Positions 37,384 through 46,485 of a stretch of 64,000 nucleotides of DNA are shown here, piece after piece. The first letter of the stretch is position 1. The number at the start of each line of letters is the position of its first letter. This DNA comes from Ahrensia sp. (GTDB taxonomy: Bacteria; Pseudomonadota; Alphaproteobacteria; Rhizobiales; Rhizobiaceae). The stretch spans positions 62,001-126,000 of the forward strand of contig PAKZ01000003.1 of NCBI GenBank assembly GCA_002706335.1, given 5' to 3'. The position numbers and the translations under genes are program-made. Under the pieces are notes generated by a model, which saw only the letters and a list, made by a program, of their open reading frames with translations, made no database searches and was not told the origin of the DNA.

Positions 37384-38271
37384 CTAACGCCGGGACCACT
37401 CGACCCGGTAGAGTTCCGGCCGCCTGTCATTCAGATTACGCACCGAGCCACGCTCGCGCGCCAGATCCAGCCGGTTCATGTCGAGATCGGCGATGATCAT
37501 CGTCTCGGCATTCTCCGTCGCTTCCGCCGCGATGCCATCGCGGGCGAAGGGATGGTCGGACGGAGTCAGAACCGCCGATTGGGCGAAATTGATATCTATA
37601 TTCGCGACATTGGGCACTGTGCCCACGAGCCCGGACGTCACCACATAGCATTGGTTTTCGACCGTGCGGGCATGGCAGCAATAGCGCACCCGCAGGTGAC
37701 CATGGCGCGTGTCGGTGCAATAGGGCACGAAAAATAGCTTCGCGCCGGCGTCGGTCAGATGGCGGCCCAGTTCCGGAAACTCGCTGTCATAGCAGATCAT
37801 CACGCCGACCTGTCCGCGATCGGTCTCAACCGGCTCCGCCGATTCCCCACCCTGAATGTTCCAGACCGCTTTCTCGTCCGGAGTCGGATGCAGCTTGTGG
37901 CGCGCATGCAGCGTGCCGTCCCGCAGCGCCACATAAGTGATATTATGCGCCTCGCCATTCTCCAGCACGGTGGCGTGCGAGCCGCCGACGATATTGACCG
38001 AATGCTCCTTCGCGAGGGCGGACAGCCGCTCCTTCAGTCGCGGCGTGTACTCTGTAAGTCGGTGGATCGCCTCGTCGGCGGGAACCATGGTCGGCGCGGC
38101 AGACAGGAGCTGCAGGGTGAAATGTTCCGGAAAACAGACGAAGTCCGCGCCATAGTCGCCTGCTGAACGCACATAGGTGGCAATGCGGTCGAAGAATGCG
38201 TCCCCCGTGGCGGTCGCCTGCGCGGCGAACTGCACGCTGGCAACGCGGACGGAACCGGTGGCGGGGCTCAT
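37384..38271 (-). CDS. Carbon-nitrogen hydrolase (nitrilase superfamily)
   Basis: A 295-residue nitrilase-superfamily amidase/hydrolase. The Glu-Lys-Cys triad is visible: E49 (CFPEHF), K126 (HARHKLHPT) and C160 (MICYDSEFPE). The latter context, CYDSEFPE, is typical of omega-amidase and Nit-like branches. Substrate not evident. It ends near the DUF1127 stop. Confidence 0.93.
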   Translation of the reverse strand: MSPATGSVRVASVQFAAQATATGDAFFDRIATYVRSAGDYGADFVCFPEHFTLQLLSAAPTMVPADEAIHRLTEYTPRLKERLSALAKEHSVNIVGGSHATVLENGEAHNITYVALRDGTLHARHKLHPTPDEKAVWNIQGGESAEPVETDRGQVGVMICYDSEFPELGRHLTDAGAKLFFVPYCTDTRHGHLRVRYCCHARTVENQCYVVTSGLVGTVPNVANIDINFAQSAVLTPSDHPFARDGIAAEATENAETMIIADLDMNRLDLARERGSVRNLNDRRPELYRVEWSRR

Positions 38272-38289
38272 CTAAACTCCTTTTGGTCT

Positions 38290-39243
38290 TCATACCCTGA
38301 AGTAAGGCGCGAGGTTCTTGCGAATTCGCTCCAGAAGCGGTGCTTCGACCGCTTGTGCATCAAATTTCCGGCCCGTGATCATTTCATAGGCTTTGATATA
38401 GACTGATGACGTGTCGCGAACGAGGTTTTCCGGAATTTGCGGAATTGCGTCCTTGTAAGGGTCGCACCGCTGGGTGACCCATGCCCTGACAAAATCCTTA
38501 TCGAAGCTCTCCGGGCGTTGCCCTTGTTTGAAACGCTCCTGATAGCTTTCCGCCATCCAATAGCGACTGCTGTCGGGTGTGTGAATCTCGTCGGCCAGCA
38601 GAATATTGTTATCTTCGTCGGTACCAAATTCATACTTTGTATCAACCAGGATCAGGCCGCGCTTTGCTGCCATTTCCTGCCCGCGAGCAAAAAGCTTCAA
38701 CGCATAATCCGAGACAGTATTCCATTGCTGCTGGCTGAGAAGGCCCTGATCAATGATCTGCCTTTCAGACAAAGGCTCATCATGTCCGCCATCAAAAGCC
38801 TTGCTCGTTGGGGTGATGACCGGTTGAGGCAGTTTCTGGTTGGCCTTCAGGCCTTCAGGCAAGGTCATGCCGTACATCTGACGCTTTCCTGATTCGTAGA
38901 GTGTCAGAATGGAGGTTGACGTCGTTCCCGCGAGGTAACCGCGAACGACAACTTCAACCGGCAATATATTCAACCGCTTGCCGAGAACCACGTTGGAATC
39001 CGGATAGGAAATCACGTGGTTCGGACAAATATCAGACGTGTTGTCGAACCAGTAGCGCGCGATTTGGGTCAGGATCTGCCCCTTATACGGAATCGCGGTT
39101 AAAATCCGGTCGAATGCGCTCAACCGGTCCGTCGCAATAATCAGGCGCTGATTGTCCGGAAGGTCATAGTTCTCCCGCACCTTGCCCTTGTAGTGGTTTG
39201 GCAGCTCTGGAATCGTGGCGTCGTCTAAGATCGGAAGCCGCAT
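38290..39243 (-). CDS. purC: Phosphoribosylaminoimidazole-succinocarboxamide synthase, long Ade1-like form
   Basis: A 317-residue SAICAR synthase (de novo purine step eight). It begins [13 protein letters not shown] and has [29 protein letters not shown] and [13 protein letters not shown], all purC landmarks. It is longer than the usual bacterial 240-255-residue form and resembles the yeast Ade1 type in its insertions. Base composition is visibly lower in GC than its neighbours, suggesting acquisition. A standard short purC, expected for most rhizobia, is not in the window. ATG 39243 is the only clear start. Confidence 0.93.
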   Translation of the reverse strand: MRLPILDDATIPELPNHYKGKVRENYDLPDNQRLIIATDRLSAFDRILTAIPYKGQILTQIARYWFDNTSDICPNHVISYPDSNVVLGKRLNILPVEVVVRGYLAGTTSTSILTLYESGKRQMYGMTLPEGLKANQKLPQPVITPTSKAFDGGHDEPLSERQIIDQGLLSQQQWNTVSDYALKLFARGQEMAAKRGLILVDTKYEFGTDEDNNILLADEIHTPDSSRYWMAESYQERFKQGQRPESFDKDFVRAWVTQRCDPYKDAIPQIPENLVRDTSSVYIKAYEMITGRKFDAQAVEAPLLERIRKNLAPYFRV

Positions 39244-39387
39244 GCAGCATCGCTCCGGTTTGCCTGCTAATCAACGCCACGGAAGTGGACTAATTTCAAA
39301 GACAAGTGAAGTCAGGGTACGACGCCATCATACTCTAACGCTTTTTGCATTCGAAAAGAGACGATGGCGTTCTCTGGATGGATACAC

Positions 39388-40047
39388 TCAAGCGGGCGCT
39401 CCGGGGCAGGAAACACCGGTGCCCCGCAAGCCGCAATAGCCGCCCGGATTCTTGGCCAGATATTGCTGGTGGTAGTCCTCGGCATAGAAGAATTCCGGCG
39501 CGAGGCGAATTTCCGTAGTGATCGGCGTGGCGATGCCGCTCTCTTTCAATGCCTGCTGATAGGCGTCACGGCTGGCTTCGGCGGCAGCGAGCTGTTCGTC
39601 ACTCGTCGCATAGATGGCCGAGCGGTACGTCGTGCCGACATCGTTGCCCTGGCGCATGCCCTGGGTCGGGTCATGCTCCTCCCAGAAGGTCTCGAAGAGT
39701 TTCTGCAGGCTGACCTTTGCGGGGTCGAAGACGACCATGACCATTTCGGCGTGGCCGGTGAGGCCCGTCACCGTCTCCTGATAGGTCGGGTTGGGCGTAT
39801 AGCCGCCAGCATAGCCCACCGCCGTGACATGGACGCCGTCAAGCTGCCAGAAAAGGCGCTCGGCGCCCCAGAAGCAGCCCATGCCCAAGAAGACCGTTTG
39901 CATCCCTTCAGGAAACGGGCCCTTGAGCGCTTCGCCATTGACGAAATGGCGGGTTGCGGTGGGAATCGGCTCCTCGCGGCCCGGCAACGCATTGGCCGGA
40001 TCGGGCATGGTGGATTTCTTCTCGAACAGGCTGGACAGGAACATCAC
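39388..40047 (-). CDS. msrA: Peptide methionine sulfoxide reductase A
   Basis: A 219-residue MsrA that reduces methionine-S-sulfoxide. The active site GCFWG is at C58 and the resolving cysteines lie in the C-terminal [13 protein letters not shown] segment. An N-terminal extension of about 45 residues precedes the domain; there is no clear signal peptide. Two adjacent start codons (40047 and 40044) cannot be separated. The next gene upstream is a small membrane protein on the same strand. Confidence 0.97.
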   Translation of the reverse strand: MMFLSSLFEKKSTMPDPANALPGREEPIPTATRHFVNGEALKGPFPEGMQTVFLGMGCFWGAERLFWQLDGVHVTAVGYAGGYTPNPTYQETVTGLTGHAEMVMVVFDPAKVSLQKLFETFWEEHDPTQGMRQGNDVGTTYRSAIYATSDEQLAAAEASRDAYQQALKESGIATPITTEIRLAPEFFYAEDYHQQYLAKNPGGYCGLRGTGVSCPGAPA

Positions 40048-40071
40048 GACACTCCCCGGTTTGCTATGGCC

Positions 40072-40395
40072 TTAATGCGGCAGGCGCTTCAGGCCCTTTG
40101 GCGTCGGCTTGCGGCCGAGCGCGTAGAAGACGAGCGCGAGCAAGGCGAACACAGCAAATGTGGGGAGAGACAGAAGCGAAGCAAGCACAGCGTCGCTCAC
40201 AAAACCGGGAGCGGAATTCGAAAGCCAGTCCTGGAAGGACCGCAGGGCTACCGGCATGGTCAACTGCAGGCTGTCGACGAAAGGCGTGAAAACCACCGCC
40301 GACACGCCGATCGACCGCGTTGCGTCGATGACGACAAACATCACCGCGACGGCGAAGAAGATGAAGGCGAACGTTCTGAGAAAAAACCGGATCAT
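40072..40395 (-). CDS. Small membrane protein of unknown function
   Basis: A 107-residue protein with two clear transmembrane segments (about residues 4-24 and 74-92). Its start MIRFFLRTFAFIFF and C-terminal basic tail LGRKPTPKGLKRLPH resemble small rhizobial membrane proteins. No family function is known. It lies directly upstream of msrA with a gap of 24 bp, so they may be in one operon. Confidence 0.7.
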   Translation of the reverse strand: MIRFFLRTFAFIFFAVAVMFVVIDATRSIGVSAVVFTPFVDSLQLTMPVALRSFQDWLSNSAPGFVSDAVLASLLSLPTFAVFALLALVFYALGRKPTPKGLKRLPH

Positions 40396-40523
40396 GACTA
40401 TTCACGCGGGCAATCACCGCCCTCACCGGTCAATACGAGACAGACAGGGCGGTTGCAATGCGTCTGGCGAAACGAGCCGGAAATCGTCGAAAACTCATGT
40501 TGAAAAAAGACGCAAAACGGGAG

Positions 40524-40551
40524 TTGCGCCGCGAAGCGTTGTGACTATATT
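40524..40551 (+). promoter_or_regulatory. Candidate promoter of tRNA-Ser
   Basis: TTGCGC (40524-40529) and TATATT (40546-40551) are separated by 16 bp, about 60 bp upstream of the mature tRNA. It is the best sigma-70-like pair in this gap. Confidence 0.45.
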
Positions 40552-40608
40552 GCCGCCACCGCGGACGGGTTCCGTCCGGGCGTCTGAGTGATATTGCCAG
40601 ACACTGTT

Positions 40609-40698
40609 GGTGAGGTGGCCGAGTGGTCGAAGGCGCACGCCTGGAACGCGTGTAGGCGGGCAACCGTCTCGAGGGTTCGAATCCCTCTCTCACCGCCA
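40609..40698 (+). tRNA. tRNA-Ser (anticodon GGA)
   Basis: A 90-nt type II tRNA. The acceptor arm GGTGAGG pairs with TCTCACC (one G-U pair). The anticodon loop reads CTGGAAC with GGA at 40643-40645. A long variable arm and a TTCGAAT T-loop are present, and 3' CCA is encoded. The locus immediately precedes an accessory region, as tRNA-Ser genes often do. Confidence 0.97.
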
Positions 40699-41308
40699 TT
40701 CAGATCCCACAAGATACTGATTATTATAATTTATTTTCAAGTTCTCTACGACTGTATCCCGTTCTGTATTCACTTTGACATGGTGCCGAGAAAAAAGCGC
40801 TTTCGGGCCGGAAGCGGGCTGACGGCTTATCTTTTCAATCCTGATAAGATGACCTCCGGAACAGCAGCGACCATAGCATTGATGCGGTTGAATGCGGTCA
40901 GTTGAGCGATCGGCGGGAAAACCAATCCTCGGCTTTTTCCGGACCGTGTAGAAATTGCCCGCGACCCGCGCGTGATAGCACCTGGGCCTCGAATGGGCAT
41001 CATCGCGAAAGAAGGTGGACCCGGGCATCCTCGGGGTCCAGCTGATCGCGGGCGTAACGGACGCTGCGAAACGCTTGGTGAAAACGGACAGTCATAGTGT
41101 CCGTACCACCCGCCCACGCATAATCTTGTTTGCGGGATCAGTTCTCCGACTGAGAAAACGCATTGTAAAACAGCAGTCGATGAACGCGGAGTTCGCCTAC
41201 CGGGAAGATTATCCCGATAGATTAAATCGAATATTCAGAATATTTGCCTAAGAAGGCTCTCTGTCGCCGCCGTTCGCTTGTGCGGCGGCCAATTGCGAGC
41301 CGGATTGC
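40699..41308. other. Gene-poor region after tRNA-Ser
   Basis: About 610 bp with no convincing gene. It begins with an AT-rich stretch next to the tRNA. The only structure noticed is an inverted repeat ACGGACA-N7-TGTCCGT at 41084-41104, a possible regulatory site. Short open frames on both strands have no recognisable similarity. No integrase remnant or direct copy of the tRNA 3' end was recognised. Confidence 0.6.
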
Positions 41309-42055
41309 ATGATGGGGCAAGAAGCCAAATTGCGAATATCTGAAGGCTCGGTGGCAGACAATCAACTGCCATCGACTCTGTGCAATGAGGCGGTCGAAGC
41401 GCTCGATGCCGCCGCTCGGACGCATTCATTCGACGATGATCTTCTACAAACCGCCCCTGCGCGTGACATGCGACGGCAAATCGAGGCCATGCTGACGGTT
41501 CTCGAAAAGATGGATCCGGATCGGGTGCTGGCACGCCAAGGAATGATCTCCCGGCTGACGGGCGCGGATATAGAAGCCAGGCTCGAATTCGAACTGATGG
41601 GCAAGCGGGTAATGGCCGTCGCCAATAAATTGCGGCGCGCGGCCGAAAACGGAAAGCGTATCCGGACGCTGCTCGCCAGCGGAAAGAACGATCTCATTTC
41701 CGAAAACGCGCGCCTGGACGCGGTGATCGATGAAGCCAGGCAGTTACTGTCGGGTGCACATGATCCCAGCGACGATTTCGTGCATGCCCGTTTTGAACGT
41801 CGCCTCTCCAATCTGATTGCGATGCGCGCGTCGAATGATCTGACTGTCAAGCAGATCGACCTTGGCGCAGAGGTTCTTTCCGGCCTTCTCGATCGGTTCA
41901 CCGATGTGGATACGCTGCTTTTACCTCTCTGGCAGCGCAACGTCGTTGCGCTTGCGCACGCCGCGCCTGGGAAAGCCCAACGGGCCGCGGCGACAGACTT
42001 TTTCGAAATCCACAAGAACCTGAAGACCTATCTCCAACAGGAGCTCTCATCATGA
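41309..42055 (+). CDS. TelA-operon protein, divergent TelA-like C-terminal segment
   Basis: A 248-residue soluble, highly helical protein with probable coiled-coil character (residues about 40-150). Residues around LLDRFTDVDTLLLPLWQRNVVALAH resemble the TelA segment LVDKFQTIRTLTLPTWKRTFMLALT in the next gene, so it may be a divergent relative or partner of TelA. No other domain is recognised. The stop overlaps the telA start (ATGA), indicating tight translational coupling. Confidence 0.65.
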   Translation: MMGQEAKLRISEGSVADNQLPSTLCNEAVEALDAAARTHSFDDDLLQTAPARDMRRQIEAMLTVLEKMDPDRVLARQGMISRLTGADIEARLEFELMGKRVMAVANKLRRAAENGKRIRTLLASGKNDLISENARLDAVIDEARQLLSGAHDPSDDFVHARFERRLSNLIAMRASNDLTVKQIDLGAEVLSGLLDRFTDVDTLLLPLWQRNVVALAHAAPGKAQRAAATDFFEIHKNLKTYLQQELSS

Positions 42056-43140
42056 CCGGGACACTTGCCATTCCCCAGGACCTTTCATCGTCGGACGACA
42101 ATGGGCCCGACGTTCTGGAGGACGAGGATGTGGCGCGTCTCGCCGCCACGATCGACTTTTACTCGCCCATGTCGATCCACGGCTTCGGCAGCGAGGTGGC
42201 CGAGCGCACTGCCGAATACACGGACCAGATATTACGGCATGTGCGGACCGCGGAACTCGACGAAACAGGTGCGCGGTTAAACGAGATCGTGGTTGCCGCA
42301 CAGCAGTTCGATCTGGATTCCCTGGACAATGCAACGACCCGCATACCGGTTCTTGGCGGTCTGCTGAAGCGGTTTTCGCTGACCAAGGAAAAAGCGTTGG
42401 CGCGCTTCGAGACGATCAAGGGACAGGTGGACAAGCTGGTCACACAGGTCGAGTCGACAGCCAACACGCTTGCACGGCGGAGTAGCGAATACGAGACAAT
42501 GTATGAGGGGGTTCGGCGCGAGCATGCGCTCCTCGGCAAGCATGTGCAGGCAATCGAAATGCGCCTGAGCGATCTGGATCGAGAGATACGGGAGAGCGCA
42601 GGCGCCGCTGAAGATCTCGATGCTCGCGAGCGGACCGCGGTTTTGGAAGCAAGTCGCCAACTGCTGTCCAAACGCGCCGACGACATGCGTATGCTGCAGC
42701 ATAGCGCGCTCCAGACATTGCCGATGGTGCGCATCATTCAGGCCAACGGGCTTTCCCTCGTCGACAAATTTCAAACCATCCGCACGCTGACACTTCCGAC
42801 GTGGAAACGCACCTTCATGCTGGCGCTTACCCTGGAAGAGCAGAAAAACGCGGTCGATCTCGCATCGAACATCGACGACGCCACAAATGCGATGCTGCGT
42901 CGCAACGCCGAACTGTTACATCAGAATTCCGTCGCGACCGCCAAGGCGAACCAGCGCATGGTGATCGACATCGACACTCTGCGTGACGTTCATGACAAGA
43001 TCCTGCAGACGCTGGAAGACGTCAAATCGGTGCATGAGGAAGGCGCAGATGAGCGCAAGAGGGCGATCGGAGAACTCGACAGGCTGCGCCGTGAAATGAG
43101 CGAAGGTGTCAAGGCGATCGGCGTCAAGGATGACGCATAA
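42052..43140 (+). CDS. telA: TelA-like toxic anion resistance family protein
   Basis: A 362-residue protein of the TelA/KlaA family: PVLGGLLKRFSLTKEKALARF, then RMLQHSALQTLPMVRIIQ, KFQTIRTLTLPTWKRTF and AMLRRNAELLHQNSVATAK. The family is linked to tellurite resistance on some plasmids and, more broadly, to cell envelope stress; the real substrate is unsettled. It is cytoplasmic and mostly alpha-helical. Its start overlaps the preceding gene and its end overlaps the next, so three genes are co-translated. Confidence 0.88.
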   Translation: MTGTLAIPQDLSSSDDNGPDVLEDEDVARLAATIDFYSPMSIHGFGSEVAERTAEYTDQILRHVRTAELDETGARLNEIVVAAQQFDLDSLDNATTRIPVLGGLLKRFSLTKEKALARFETIKGQVDKLVTQVESTANTLARRSSEYETMYEGVRREHALLGKHVQAIEMRLSDLDREIRESAGAAEDLDARERTAVLEASRQLLSKRADDMRMLQHSALQTLPMVRIIQANGLSLVDKFQTIRTLTLPTWKRTFMLALTLEEQKNAVDLASNIDDATNAMLRRNAELLHQNSVATAKANQRMVIDIDTLRDVHDKILQTLEDVKSVHEEGADERKRAIGELDRLRREMSEGVKAIGVKDDA

Positions 43141-45223
43141 GGCCACTTTCGGCAGGGCGGTCGCGAAAGACACCGGTGCCCGGCCGATCAGGTTGGGCGG
43201 CGGTGAAAGCGAAACGATCTCAAGAGCCAGTGCGGAACCGTCCGACAGGCGGCTGCGCTCGAATCGTACCGCGTTTCTTCTCGCAGGCGATCTGATCGGT
43301 TTTTGCGGTCTTCTCGTCGTTTTCGCGGCGACAGTTCTTTGGCCCGCTGATCCGGCGGCACTTTCCGCCCTGGGGTCCGAGATCAATATTCCACCGGTCC
43401 TAACGGACGTCGTGCAGCGTTTCACGGAGCTTTCGCGGCAGAATGTGAATGTCGCTGAAGTGCCGCTCGGGTGGTATTGCCTCGCATTTCTTGTGGTCGG
43501 CGTCATGGCCGCCCTGAACCGGCGCTGGCTGCTGGTCGGCCTGACGACCGGTTTCATGTTTTTTCCATTTTCCGCGATAGGAATTATCGTCCCGGTCGTA
43601 CCGCTGCTCGCCGCAGCTTTCGCCGCCGCCACTGTGTTCGCGATCGCTGGCGGTCGGATCGCCAAGCTTGCGATGCTTCCCATTATTGGGGTGGTCTACG
43701 TCTTTTGCCTGTACATCGCCGTCAATCTGGTCCCGGACGGCAGCGCGCGCCTGAGCTACCGATCGATCCCGTTCGCCGAACTAATGACTGTCGACGGGCG
43801 GACGCTTGAAGGAAAGCTCGGTTTCGGCGGCGGCGGTGAAGCGGAGGCGGCCCGTGCATTCGCCATGGCCCAGCAGCATGCGCTGCGTGGCGAACCGGAT
43901 GCTGCCGCAAAAAGCATCGCCACGGCAATGTCCGGCGGCTATCCCAACAATCTTTACGAAGCACGCATACTCGGATCCATCGAAGATTACATCACGATTT
44001 CCGGGGCGCGCGGCGACACTGCCAGCGCGGCGCGGTGGGGACGCTATTGGACCGATACGGTTTTTGCCTGGCTGGCGCTCGTGCTCGGCTCGGTTCTGGC
44101 AATGGCCGCCCCTTTCAGTGAGATAATCTCGACCGCGATGTCGGCGCGCCTCGAACGCATCTCCAGGTATCGGGCGGAGTTGACTGGCGGCCAGACGCCG
44201 CAGCCCGGGCATGATCTGGCGCCCGTGGCTTCACACCTGCATTCACTCGCTGTCGACGATGCGCGTCAAGCGATGGAGGCGATCACGCGAAGGCTCCATC
44301 GCTACCGGGTCGCACTCATCGCATCTTTCTGGTTGTGTCTTTGTTGCGGTCTGCGCGCTTATGAGCTCCATCTCCCCGCCCCCGGCCAGAATACCGCGTT
44401 CGACACCATAGGGCTTGAAGGCCCGGTAGTTTATCTGGCGCAAGAGATGGGTCTGGCCGTGAAAGGCAGTCCGCATGGCGGCTCGCTTTTGGGCGCATTC
44501 TGGAGCCCCGCCAGCCTGCTGTTTATCGCGCCCGCCGTCGGACTCCTCTTTCGCGCGTATCGAACCTTATCGTTCGTCGCACTGGTATCGATCGCGGCGA
44601 TAGACCCTGGCCTGGGCGCCGTGTCGGGAAGCCCTGTCGCCAATACACTTCCGCTCGAGAGTGTGACGGATGAGTTCCGTCAATTCCTCGTGGAGGTGAA
44701 TGCTGAAGGGAAGGATGTCGTACGAAAGGAGCTGGCCCACGACTCTTCTTCATCGGTTCAAAACCTCGGGCCATCCTTCCCGCCAATCGACCTTCCGGGG
44801 ACGCCCAAAGCTGAAACATCGGCTCTGGCTCGTATGCCGGGTGGACAGGTACCAATCGAGGATGTGACCGCAGCGACCTTTGTTCTCGCGCAAATCGAGT
44901 ATTTGAAGAACAGACCGGAGGAAATGGTTCAATATCTCGAGGACGGGATCATACCGGGGCGCCTTGACGACAGGGCCGACCGGCAGCGATACGCTTTGAT
45001 GCTGGATTGGGCGAAAGACCGCGGGGTAAACATCGGTTCCGATGTCCAGAAGATAGAACCTCTTTCCTTGCCATCCGTGACCCGCGTAAGAGGCCGGCTT
45101 CTCCTCGCGATTTCGATAACCGCCGGGATGGCCTCTGTCCTGTCACTGTTGTTCATGCTGATCGCGAGCAGGCGCGGAAAACGGATTGACGCGCTGGTGG
45201 CGCAGCGATCTTCGGCTGTATAG
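43130..45223 (+). CDS. Large polytopic membrane protein of the TelA operon
   Basis: A 697-residue membrane protein with about nine or ten hydrophobic segments: two or three near the N-terminus, a long hydrophobic stretch around residues 135-185, then one near 310, one near 400, two near 460-500 and one at the C-terminus. Long soluble regions lie between them. No catalytic motif or named family recognised. ATG 43130 overlaps the telA stop by 11 bp, so it is co-expressed with telA and probably cooperates with it. GTG 43106 would add 8 residues. Confidence 0.7.
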   Translation: MTHKATFGRAVAKDTGARPIRLGGGESETISRASAEPSDRRLRSNRTAFLLAGDLIGFCGLLVVFAATVLWPADPAALSALGSEINIPPVLTDVVQRFTELSRQNVNVAEVPLGWYCLAFLVVGVMAALNRRWLLVGLTTGFMFFPFSAIGIIVPVVPLLAAAFAAATVFAIAGGRIAKLAMLPIIGVVYVFCLYIAVNLVPDGSARLSYRSIPFAELMTVDGRTLEGKLGFGGGGEAEAARAFAMAQQHALRGEPDAAAKSIATAMSGGYPNNLYEARILGSIEDYITISGARGDTASAARWGRYWTDTVFAWLALVLGSVLAMAAPFSEIISTAMSARLERISRYRAELTGGQTPQPGHDLAPVASHLHSLAVDDARQAMEAITRRLHRYRVALIASFWLCLCCGLRAYELHLPAPGQNTAFDTIGLEGPVVYLAQEMGLAVKGSPHGGSLLGAFWSPASLLFIAPAVGLLFRAYRTLSFVALVSIAAIDPGLGAVSGSPVANTLPLESVTDEFRQFLVEVNAEGKDVVRKELAHDSSSSVQNLGPSFPPIDLPGTPKAETSALARMPGGQVPIEDVTAATFVLAQIEYLKNRPEEMVQYLEDGIIPGRLDDRADRQRYALMLDWAKDRGVNIGSDVQKIEPLSLPSVTRVRGRLLLAISITAGMASVLSLLFMLIASRRGKRIDALVAQRSSAV

Positions 45224-45480
45224 AAATCTCAACCCTGACAGAGCATGATCTTCACATCGGGGAACATGTATTTGTGGAATAAGTGATCGCGGAAAGCACA
45301 AATCGTCAAAAAGCTTCCTTTACGGCAGGAAGATGATCGTCTGCTTTATGCGAGAATGCAAATAAACTGGCTCGCTGATATTCTTTGCTGAATTTGGCGC
45401 GCTTCGTGTTGCCTGTGAGCTGTAATTCAGCCATATGCCCCTAATGAGAGCTAGACATACTTGATTGATTCCAACTATCG

Positions 45481-46482
45481 ATGACCATGCATCAAGCGAC
45501 CGGTCTGGCAATTCTCGGCACGGGTAGAGCGTTGCCAAAACGCGAGGCATCTTCTGCAGAGCTCGACCGCACACACGGTTATGAACCAGGTTGGCTGGAG
45601 GCCAGGACCGGTGTTGCGACTCGCTATTTTTGCGATCACGAGAACCAGATCGATCTCGCCGCCGAAGCGGCACGCAAAGCGTTGGATGAGGCGGGGCTTC
45701 GCGCGCAGCACCTCGATGTGATCATCTGTGCCGCGGCCGTGCCATATCAGCCCATCCCCGCCACCGCTCCCGCCGTTCAGCGCGCGCTGGGAATCGATGA
45801 CGGCCAGTGTTTTGCGACAGATGTCAATTCAACATGCCTCGGCTTCCCGGTCGCCCTGCACCTGGCCGAAGGCTTGCTGGGCAACGCGCGGTATTCCAAA
45901 ATTCTCGTCGTTTCCTCCGAGGTCGCGTCGCGCGGATTGCCATGGGAAGCGCAGCCCGGTGTCGCTGGATTGTTCGGCGATGGTGCGGGCGCCGCGGTCA
46001 TTGGCGAAGGCGATCACTCGGGAATTCTGGCAGCCCAGTTCGCGACATGGCCGTCGGGTTACGAGGCATGCACCATTGGCTCCGGTGGAACTCGGTTCGA
46101 CTTCGAAAAAGAGGCCGAGCTTTTTGCCGCGAACAGCAAGTTTACGATGGATGGCAAGGAATTGTTTCGCCTCACGGCAAAACACTTCGGTTCTTTCGTG
46201 AGTGAACTTCTCGAACGCGCGAACACCAAGCGGGAGGATATTGTCCGGGTCATCGCGCACCAAGCCAGCCCCGGCGCTCTCGCACACATGGCCAAGATCT
46301 GCGATTTCCGCGAAGAGCAGGTCGTCAACATCGCCGCCCGGTTCGGCAACCAGATTTCCGCGTCGATCCCTTTCACCCTGGATTATGCACGGAAGACCGG
46401 CGCGGTCAGACGAGGTGACCGCATCGTGATCCTGGGAACCTCGGCCGGAGTATCGTTTGGCGGCCTCGTCATGGATTTGTGA
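45481..46482 (+). CDS. 3-oxoacyl-ACP synthase III / OleA-like synthase
   Basis: A 333-residue thiolase-fold enzyme. The KAS III catalytic triad is complete: C119 (NSTCLGF), H260 (AHQASPGAL) and N290 (RFGNQISASIPF). These enzymes condense an acyl-CoA with malonyl-ACP, or in OleA-type members join two acyl chains. It begins an operon with an epimerase, hydrolase, adenylating ligase and DUF3419 transferase, a context unlike FabH in fatty-acid synthesis. The 257-bp upstream gap is AT-richer than the surroundings and holds no recognised regulator or promoter. ATG 45481 or 45487. Confidence 0.9.
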   Translation: MTMHQATGLAILGTGRALPKREASSAELDRTHGYEPGWLEARTGVATRYFCDHENQIDLAAEAARKALDEAGLRAQHLDVIICAAAVPYQPIPATAPAVQRALGIDDGQCFATDVNSTCLGFPVALHLAEGLLGNARYSKILVVSSEVASRGLPWEAQPGVAGLFGDGAGAAVIGEGDHSGILAAQFATWPSGYEACTIGSGGTRFDFEKEAELFAANSKFTMDGKELFRLTAKHFGSFVSELLERANTKREDIVRVIAHQASPGALAHMAKICDFREEQVVNIAARFGNQISASIPFTLDYARKTGAVRRGDRIVILGTSAGVSFGGLVMDL

Positions 46483-46485
46483 CGG

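Noticed and set aside
40588..40905. Open frame crossing the tRNA-Ser gene
   Set aside because: It overlaps a clear tRNA and has no similarity or ribosome binding site.
40827..41117. Small minus-strand open frame in the tRNA-adjacent gap
   Set aside because: No recognisable domain or start signal; considered as a degenerate remnant but nothing supports it.
45314..45332. CTTCCT/AGGAAG inverted repeat downstream of the TelA operon as a terminator
   Set aside because: Only a 6-bp stem and no T-run on the plus strand.
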